Of a stretch of 64,000 nt of DNA, positions 62,801 through 64,000 are shown one piece after another. The notes beneath the pieces are model-generated. The model saw nothing but the letters and a program-made list of their open reading frames with translations, did no database searches and was not told the origin of the DNA. This stretch comes from Pseudobutyrivibrio ruminis CF1b (GTDB lineage: Bacteria > Bacillota > Clostridia > Lachnospirales > Lachnospiraceae), in the NCBI RefSeq assembly GCF_000424005.1, contig NZ_AUJB01000008.1, forward strand, positions 434,001-498,000, read 5' to 3'. The position numbers and the translations under genes were made by a program. The number at the start of each line of letters is the position of its first letter. Positions within the stretch are counted from its first letter, which is position 1.

Positions 62801-64000
62801 AATACTCTATAAGTGTTGCAAGTGCTAACGTTGTGAGTACGGAAACGGATGCCGTAAGTACTGTTACCGCTAAGATTGTTGGAAAGAGTAATATAACAGC
62901 TAATCAGATAAGTGTTACATCTGCTGATGGCACGGAAGTTTCATCGAAGGGTAGTGCGCCTCAGGCTCAGATTGAGACTAATAGCGTTAACATTAAGGCT
63001 GCAGATATTTGTAGAGTAAAGGTAATTACCCAAGCTGCACAAGCTAGAGCAAGAGAGGTTGTTTCAGAGATTGGAGATAATGTAACTCTTACAGCAACTG
63101 GAAACAATATTGCAGTTCTTGCATTATCTGAACTGGACCTTTATACGCATCTAAATAAGATGAGTAATTATTCCTTAGTCAAGCTTGGAAATTATTCTTA
63201 TGGAGTAGAAGTTGGTAAAACTTTTGTAAAAGCAAATATTTACGGAAAGCTCATATCTAATGGTAATGTGGATATTCTTGCAAAGGATAATGTCAAGTTA
63301 AAGGTAGATCCACTTGAGATTTTAAATGTAACTATTTTTCTATCTACTGATTTATTAGGAGCCTCAACAATTTGGAGTAAAGTCGAATCACAGAATGTAA
63401 ATGTTATTTTAGGAAATGGTTATGATAGCTCTATTGAAGCTCCAAATGGAACCATTACTGTATTAGCAGTTTCATCTGGCGATGTTGAGAATGAAATTAT
63501 TAATACTAATAAAGGTTTAGGAAATAAATGTAAGTTACATATAAGAGATGAGTATACTCGCTATACGACTGTGGATGTAAAAGATAACACGACTATATTC
63601 GCAGGATATGGTATTGCAATAAAAGCAGATGCTCAAAATGTTAAGATATCAAGTGCTGCTAATGGAGAGGCTCGTACGGCTGTAGAGATTTATGAGGTTT
63701 GGCCACAAATTAAATATAACGAGAATACAAATATTAATATTGGTGGTGGATGTGATATCACAGCTCAGCAAGGAGATAATTATATTGCGGCTCAATCAGA
63801 GAGCGATTTGAGTGCAAAAGCTAAGTATCACATTGAAAAAAATGCATATGGTACAAATAAACCTTTTACTCAAATCATTAGTATTGTTGATTTGAGAGTA
63901 GTCATTGCATCAAATAGTAACAAGAGAACTAATATTTACGGCAAAAATGTTACTATAGGAGCCTTTATTAATTTACAGAATCATATGTCAGAAGCTATTG
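50872..64000 (+). CDS. Giant secreted repeat protein, adhesin-like (3' end outside window)
   Basis: A single frame without stop from ATG 50872 to the window end: at least 4,376 codons (>430 kDa). GAGGG at 50860-50864 precedes the ATG. Residues 1-28 are a signal peptide ending VYA. Residues ~185-235 hold short RTX-like pieces (GEGADTI, GGDGADVY). From ~900 onward, dozens of 50-100-residue repeats of the pattern VGVGAAVAINV...A.I......I.V.A, predicted to stack as a beta-helix, as in filamentous-haemagglutinin or LktA-like adhesins. Acidic Lys/Asp/Asn-rich linkers break the first third (e.g. 52800-52960, 53330-53470, 55265-55510, 56035-56350) and fade later. The C-terminal anchor is not in view. 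Confidence 0.85.
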   Translation, partial: MGKGFRFFTNLVFALVICFGLCGITVYAEEDDSTAEAAEPQEAEEVEAETVDTVVKNAIQTQIEEAINNLEDPADCYVTVDSGTYDGNITLQGADLSKLGDKTLYILGDGSYQTDEEGELIKTTISAAGNGSATVNGDIYIDGLTVILGGIYLSMGNKITVIDSDTSIYGTTKDDNLTVDAGKDAKIKIDTGEGADTIIINGVSGSSSLDNPFVTNTGSIVIELTGGDGADVYEIDTSVGGDLMLKTLLDHVYESATAITINGDADDRLHLTGSLNKDSVDSVIHGSSDSSVSEEKTYIQKKSSDEFDINLVSEKGLKTQINSIGVGSFTDELENKTEVVFKQGTTPIQNKAFIDYVISLEDTTKTSITVIPSALADNLAHSFSQLKVGKERKAVKVGNITTNGMNLLIVGKEVKVQGNIDTGSGNVVIRANDSDDYNIDLSEMIPMPESISEIVQSAVPNDGKASVFSIKSTASVDVEEGKTIKGNNIDIKSSSKQDQPLVPEADNEALKGINFIAVKVGKAVVNLKGTIQAAGSVIGRAISAITTAASNENLAKWYIPIAAGVLLGEAGISVLGNITARAIKLLSDSTVNLEVASTVGALPVSISVAAIDNDSKVEVKGNAYLKAEQNISMEATGKIKASTVSHAKNKEKKDEKGQKTGADTDDGDGDQAAKNNGANTADGEEVTESGNLYGGFIAVSVAIQNVVAHVIENALVESTKGSINILAEALESVLTSAISYVPETADDAEGEDDKDNGKAASDADTKSDKEGDDTDKRSVENSKDSAASLLTAAGNTKEENQIGDKLDSDDKDKIDNLKKGITGDDKENPSEEGEEPKEDEKKQDGIDKVFDDATQSADPENDSAASVKKSSSQLAGALAVNVLLNTVEAIIETTKSVKAVAGAIRLLADAFTYSKAIANASQVQSAQDEDDANVAVGAAVAINIVDHESLAEIKQGNIEAKELVVSANSGSEGLPVTVHTEAVAGHTDKSEYGIAGAVAIDVASISTKALVGEKAKLVVTDDGLTVKANSNENIKTISTTNEEIGESNARVGVGVAISVDVCGVDTIAQIGSENAQTVINSDIASMAIDAANNLVEEIEATAGATGKVGVSPSVTVVVSGANTESYAYFIPSTEITNMDGDFEQDATNNVERTVSADAKAESQNGGSGALIVTVLNDSAYAKGKSEINANNIRINAVSKSVLTKAHARASSKGAMKNGGKTDGDSDDGDADAGNGDGDQDKQADEAIAGAKSLSKNVGTKNVNENEVDKLTANRQKGQTAEGSVSVAAAFVVNVMSNESIAVFEVPVINAPETAIEVTSSNTTSAYVFADSSSVAAKCDSNGQVESGSSVGVGAAVAINVITIKNEAHIKTNGDIKAKDIRVTATNAIDETYNYDVNTLKTYAVSGAGAGNVGVAGSVAIAVINGNVDAFIDCGNKTIYIVDEIGNIYIRGSIDNNEETIASAALLNGEPDKNDTDKDGNENEAIADSKKAEGNDGNSKSDDGKKIVEVNGENKQNAGGQDNTATNTKPPTDSNNNPKNPNAKAGEEGKSSSVGVGASVALNYSTIETNAYINASKIEANWGVRVFAVENIDRYTFAVAGTDPVAKGASSAMNTVVDASVALLIESDRVNAFISGQPTINAFEVAIEAVHSGEARNQASGFAVGNQSAIGAAVAFIWSDSQAKATFDGVITAAALYINAETRDTDRSLALALAKGTTQEKAKPDSSAQPGTKNNDNKTAEKINTALNKTKSDKAEGEATNSKALSTNLLKTQNVKTESTSTKDSSSETGKAVIEAEGTVNTEVTNKNQSGAGNNNISTDAKGTESKKVDVAAALGILVADHKAETSVAGKIYCSEVTVKAKNDANFSALGTAITMTQLPTTAAVALGVAVAVNKGEAIAKLADGIVIAPKKENEDGFFIIISADVNQNCDNNYFGAQAVSGSIAKAQGNNDTKVAAAGAVAILITDANAQAIVGDNANLKSGDISITAKDDYKLYVRAGSLSYSTKANVGLGISYGMLYANDRISASIGRNAVIECRSLDVEAIKVHEDLLEGQGLKEYIDKAMEVYDGISSNKTVTARGDGSNEEVVIADSDIKSIYTVQEATNIINLFVFDNYHVESFSGSAALGQGDFNGAGAVSFALLKTDVNAVIGENANIKLIKGSLNYGDYSEDEDDYRPKDVYVYASDKADSGLYTIGVAAGNAKNTAGASIVVLIDHSNVKAEIKNGAEIKSENKGGLKIQAETGLNNLIVSVASAVSANASGTSIVGGNVNVFVTDHKTIAQLHDGANVDVYGNIDVNADYANDTILVAAGVQGGKTGTAVAGGTVVVGINKSDTEALVGSENSVNKTLLKSRTGNVNVKANSIDKAVSVLASASVAIGSKAGVAAVIDVLISKAKILAKIISKADITAQYGNINVIASSDTKFTAVDANVALASSGTAAGGTVQVGVFRRIVEAAVAKGCNLIAGGNVLISAYGDDRMLDILAAAAAGSENAIDGVIVVSIEENIIRAILESDKNNASRIDADGSIGISSYLDSDTMLIAAGLNAAKTVAAGGTISTVILNNTIEAVADSYSSLYSGGLKALVIPSVTNGSKDKKKKIRGIAIDSGENSVFRLISAAGSISGKVGVEGVINTVVKSSKVHSYARGHNTLKAKTKEGSIPSDLDVPLDIQVVANTYNNNIDAAGALAVGGTVGVGVSIVTFVNSAEVIAAIIDLSEITSDDGSVKVDAYASENVTLIAVSFAGAGTAAVGVAPNVLVYNNNVKAYITGENKNVYAKKDISVTSTANTDIILNAGGVTASGTAAISLEGNVIYFNNNSSAYIGPFVTVTTKNGDVTIKSSTTETLNENAGGIAGSGTAAVGGSADVVITNINSNAYTSDHVIINSGKNTNIQAIDDYSFIGIAGTIGGSGTAAVIVSAIVAVTHNTIKAQIGELNTINSASDIKVEAKSSRIVDTFGLTVGAAGAAGVSGAVVVIVEGKGIDKDSYDRFHENAGIHPEEIATNGYKYADTRAGETYKVDNLVDEIKSSTEPTRDSAQTIADKGANGGTYQNYANEEGRRVEDAKAQNTSLANATSENLSGKITDASDVNLAYVGQGSVLTAGSNINVVSTENVGALVISGGAGGGTAGVGAGIAVVIITSNVSALVDYNAVLNAGKDIKVEATLTHENVKIDNSSLRFYNSARTYISGSDTVSKANSLEKDTTGSRLSNYGIFIVSGAVAGGEVGVSACVSYFNNSADVRAVVHGIVCSERGNINITSKVDLGNVGVLNVSLSGGAVAVSVSVAISTNEATVKATLDTDSVAQENTANKGSINVKSTTNAHLLTVNGAFAAGGVAVSPLVSISNSRVDSKAYIGGYTRIRSKKLDVKAIVEGDIEAYLGNLNIGIGAVPVTVVIANNKTINKAYVGHYVDNPNNYGYIIADSLDITATVNSSLCVHGYSVATGVYSVNGTVDIADNNAENSAYIERMNTYVTNDINILAGMAGSTKVVVGSVSAGVVGAGAVVAIANINGINKAYVEMGSFELKSKNLRVEAAGLTKDSAYETEAVTTALTGAAGITFAATINFVYATNNAVNEALIDTNGILTATDSIKIIATGKSKALAVGVSGAVGGATGSVVYVEATLSGTNKASLVGKSNAVVTTNSLDILSTSNEVNTKPSDVTISVLGFIRISIEPEAAAEARIYAGDISLGSLSVNKANAESSMTVTANVKFDGEKLQIGNGNGEINIKVNGASTARARSDQANLQFAALGAVMVDANAAGEYKATWNNTAKETVISVKDINIINNYASKANASLTPSAFGVNISFTDAKSNNATAMASSIGKASATGDISNATGNVNIASIGSLVEAYAHIEGVLVTAEFAKIVSNISTAKVEVDNSASLDGRNKNITAKNLTVLAKLNEVNSIAKGGSNSSKLNLTFVETDYTKITAKADVINNAYINDANINATGAVNVIADVEKASDENKSLGNVVHVEATADQPKYSISVASANVVSTETDAVSTVTAKIVGKSNITANQISVTSADGTEVSSKGSAPQAQIETNSVNIKAADICRVKVITQAAQARAREVVSEIGDNVTLTATGNNIAVLALSELDLYTHLNKMSNYSLVKLGNYSYGVEVGKTFVKANIYGKLISNGNVDILAKDNVKLKVDPLEILNVTIFLSTDLLGASTIWSKVESQNVNVILGNGYDSSIEAPNGTITVLAVSSGDVENEIINTNKGLGNKCKLHIRDEYTRYTTVDVKDNTTIFAGYGIAIKADAQNVKISSAANGEARTAVEIYEVWPQIKYNENTNINIGGGCDITAQQGDNYIAAQSESDLSAKAKYHIEKNAYGTNKPFTQIISIVDLRVVIASNSNKRTNIYGKNVTIGAFINLQNHMSEAI

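Overview
The window is low-to-moderate GC DNA with AAGGAG/GGAGG ribosome binding sites, short T-tailed terminators and strong AAG/CTT/GCT codon bias in housekeeping genes. Gene content (anaerobic cobalamin cluster, GlcT-controlled glucose PTS, NfnAB, DUF5692-type membrane protein, GPH symporter with GH36 and GH2 enzymes) points to an anaerobic Bacillota, most likely a Lachnospiraceae of the Butyrivibrio/Pseudobutyrivibrio/Roseburia type. No rRNA, tRNA or CRISPR array was seen.

Region 1 (1-17.8 kb): a dense, mostly overlapping plus-strand series. The end of a FecCD-type ABC importer and its ATPase lead into an anaerobic cobalamin cluster: cbiP, cbiC, cbiD, cbiF, cbiG, cbiH, a cbiJ-cbiE-cbiT triple fusion, cbiA, cobT, cobU, cobS, a short second CobU-like gene, a cobC-like phosphatase, cbiB and cobD, then an HD-domain gene and a Gfo/Idh/MocA oxidoreductase. 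The cluster is interrupted between cbiC and cbiD by a ~520 bp element: a DUF559 (PD-(D/E)XK) gene bounded by ~51 bp inverted repeats. The right repeat is translated as the N-terminus of CbiD.

Region 2 (17.8-29.5 kb): a minus-strand radical SAM gene, an orphan 140-codon gene with a good promoter, a minus-strand pair (Mbeg1-like alpha/beta hydrolase plus an unknown), glucose PTS EIICBA behind a GlcT-type antiterminator leader and its regulator, two CobW/COG0523 GTPases (one with a long His/Asp/Glu metal-binding tract, one fused to a YcgQ-like domain), and the NfnA/NfnB electron-bifurcating pair.

Region 3 (29.5-38.9 kb): a 700 bp non-coding stretch built of two diverged ~290 bp arms in inverted orientation, a 43-codon minus-strand gene with its own promoter and terminator, then a galactoside operon: TetR regulator, GH2 beta-galactosidase, a GT-B-like protein, a GPH symporter and a GH36 alpha-galactosidase.

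Region 4 (38.9-50.8 kb): ClC channel, diacylglycerol-kinase-like lipid kinase, multi-pass membrane protein, membrane HD-GYP protein, metallo-beta-lactamase-fold hydrolase, OGG1-like DNA glycosylase, a degenerate second CbiB paralogue, a 44-codon membrane peptide gene, alaS and a TPR membrane protein.

Region 5 (50.9-64 kb): one giant open reading frame, at least 4,376 codons, with signal peptide and dozens of Gly/Ala/Val-rich repeats, leaving the window without a stop codon. It looks like a secreted or surface filamentous adhesin.
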